Shown here in pieces: positions 62,895 through 64,000 of a stretch of DNA of 64,000 nucleotides. How positions within the stretch are numbered: the first letter of the stretch is position 1; each line of letters starts with the position of its first letter. The notes below the pieces were generated by a model. It was given only the letters and a program-made list of their open reading frames with translations, was not told where the DNA came from and searched no databases. Origin of the DNA: Cricetomys ansorgei (taxonomy: Eukaryota; Chordata; Mammalia; Rodentia; Nesomyidae); the NCBI GenBank assembly GCA_026225945.1, contig JAMJFZ010003581.1, forward strand, positions 9,285,001-9,349,000. The letters are read 5' to 3'. A program made the translations under genes and the position numbers.

Positions 62895-63052
62895 GACAGG
62901 TGAGATGGCTAAGTGGGTAAAGGTCCTCACCGCAAATGAAATTCAGTCCCTGACCTGAGTCCGGTCTCCAGAGCCCACATGACAGGGTTCTGCAAATTGT
63001 CCTCTGCTCTTCAAACCCACATATTTCCAAAATAAATGAAAGTAATAAAAAT
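62895..63052 (+). mobile_element. B4A-type SINE
   Basis: aggtgagatggctaagtggg, aggtcctcaccgcaaatgaa, aaattgtcctctgctcttca, ending aaataaatgaaagtaataaa. Confidence 0.8.
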
Positions 63053-63369
63053 CCCACTCCCCAAAGAGAACTCTGCTCACACACTGTGACTCTAGATGCT
63101 GTTAACTTATGGCTGTGCCAGGCCCTGAACCTTGCTACCCGCTTCATCAGGTTTCAAAAGCTTTGGTGAGCCCACGGACATCCTCCCTGCTCTGTGGCTG
63201 AGGAAAGATGGCCACAGACCGCTGCTTCCCCTCTGATTCACAGCTGGAGGCTTCAAGTCTTCCCTTGGACCTGGCTTGGTCTTGATGAGAATGTGAGAGA
63301 GCCTCAGTATTCCGGAAGTTCTGGGGCTAGGGTTTATCAAGCCGAGGGAGCTTCTGCTCTTTCTTGATT
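63053..63369. other. Unique stretch
   Basis: Single-copy. The 89- and 90-codon minus frames here overlap each other and show no motif. Confidence 0.4.
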
Positions 63370-63496
63370 GACACATCATAATTCGACAGGTTAATGGGGT
63401 ACAGTATGCATCGCGTAGTGATTGAATCAGGGAAATTATTTATCAGGGTCGTATTATTTCTTCATGGTGAGATAATTAAAAAATTGTTTTTGTGCG
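63370..63496. promoter_or_regulatory. Putative conserved non-coding element
   Basis: cgacaggttaatggggtaca, gtagtgattgaatcagggaa, attatttatcagggtcgtat, gtgagataattaaaaaattg. Ends at a TG microsatellite. Confidence 0.4.
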
Positions 63497-63525
63497 GTGT
63501 ATGTGTGTGTGTGTGTGTGTGTGGT
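63497..63525 (+). repeat. (TG)n microsatellite
   Basis: About 12 TG units. Confidence 0.95.
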
Positions 63526-63838
63526 GTACATGAGTGTGCTGGTAATGTGTGTTCATATGCATGTAGAGGCCAGTGGTTAACCTTCGATGTCATTTCCTCC
63601 GATGTCTTCCACCCTTTTTTAAGGCACTGTCTCGTACTGGTCTGGAACTCTCCAACTCAGCTAAGCTAGCTGGTCAGAGAGCCTCGGGATCCACCCGTCT
63701 CTGCTTCCCCAGTGCTGGGACTAGAAGCCTGCAGCGCCACACCTGCCCAACTTCCTAAGCGGGTTCAGGGGTTGAACTCAGGTCTCACACTAACATAGCA
63801 GACACTGCACCAAACAAGCTCCTCTTCCAGCTTTTTGA
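63526..63838 (-). mobile_element. B4-type composite SINE, antisense
   Basis: Reversed order: catgtagaggccagtggtta, aaggcactgtctcgtactgg (B1 arm), tcggcta-like gctaagctagctggtcagag, cagtgctgggactagaagcc, then ID head ggggttgaactcaggtctca. Confidence 0.82.
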
Positions 63839-64000
63839 AATGTCACTCTGCAGGACATGGTTGTCAGCTTCAGTCACTTTATAACTTAAGGTCACCATAC
63901 ATTATTTTTCTATTTAACATTGAACCCACTGGTCAGTCTCTCCCTCCTACTCTCTTCAGCCTCCAGTAACATTTTGCTTTCAACTCATAATAGATCAGCT
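63839..64000. other. Unique end of window
   Basis: AT-rich single-copy sequence continuing past the window edge. No feature recognised. Confidence 0.35.

Overview
This window looks like nuclear DNA from a muroid (mouse- or rat-like) rodent. The evidence is the dense set of rodent SINEs: B1 and older B1-like monomers, B2/B3 type, B4 and B4A type, and tRNA-Ala-like ID pieces. Long (CA)n, (TCTA)n, (GGAA)n and (GGA)n arrays, scattered MIR remnants, a rodent hAT-type fossil and one retroviral LTR point the same way. I could not fix the genus. There is no bacterial-style gene packing, no operon and no CRISPR array. I found no non-SINE RNA gene. Nearly every open frame is a chance frame in non-coding DNA or simple repeat.

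The only protein-coding unit I can support is on the minus strand near 30.7-31.9 kb. It has a glutamate-rich internal exon (about 31420-31570) joined through a 162-bp GT-AG intron to a terminal exon (30762-31257). The reading frame is preserved across the junction. The terminal exon encodes a basic, proline-rich tail, and its stop codon lies inside an AATAAA signal at the edge of an old MIR element. I do not recognise the family. Upstream exons are unresolved, with two weak candidates at 31833-31864 and about 32315-32524.

The rest is intergenic or intronic. Layout: 0-19 kb is mostly unique DNA with SINEs, CA-rich tracts and two long polypurine/polypyrimidine blocks (16.4-17.7 kb). At 19-28 kb there are stacked SINEs and a CpG-rich block with several plus-strand G-quadruplex motifs (23.8-25.3 kb). 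At 28.4-34.6 kb lie an LTR, the minus-strand gene and a URR1-like hAT element. At 34.8-36.8 kb an AT-rich putative element is followed by two CpG-rich blocks. From 37 to 64 kb SINE clusters and long microsatellites alternate with short, repeat-free, TAAT-rich blocks.

Those TAAT-rich blocks (near 2.9, 5.4, 10.0, 19.2, 22.3, 34.9, 41.5, 48.8, 51.1, 55.1, 62.8 and 63.4 kb) look like conserved non-coding elements of a developmental regulatory region. I cannot align them here, so conservation is inferred from composition and motif content. No wholly new biological system is evident. The best leads are the uncharacterised minus-strand gene with its MIR-derived end, the CpG/G-quadruplex block, and the cluster of putative enhancers.
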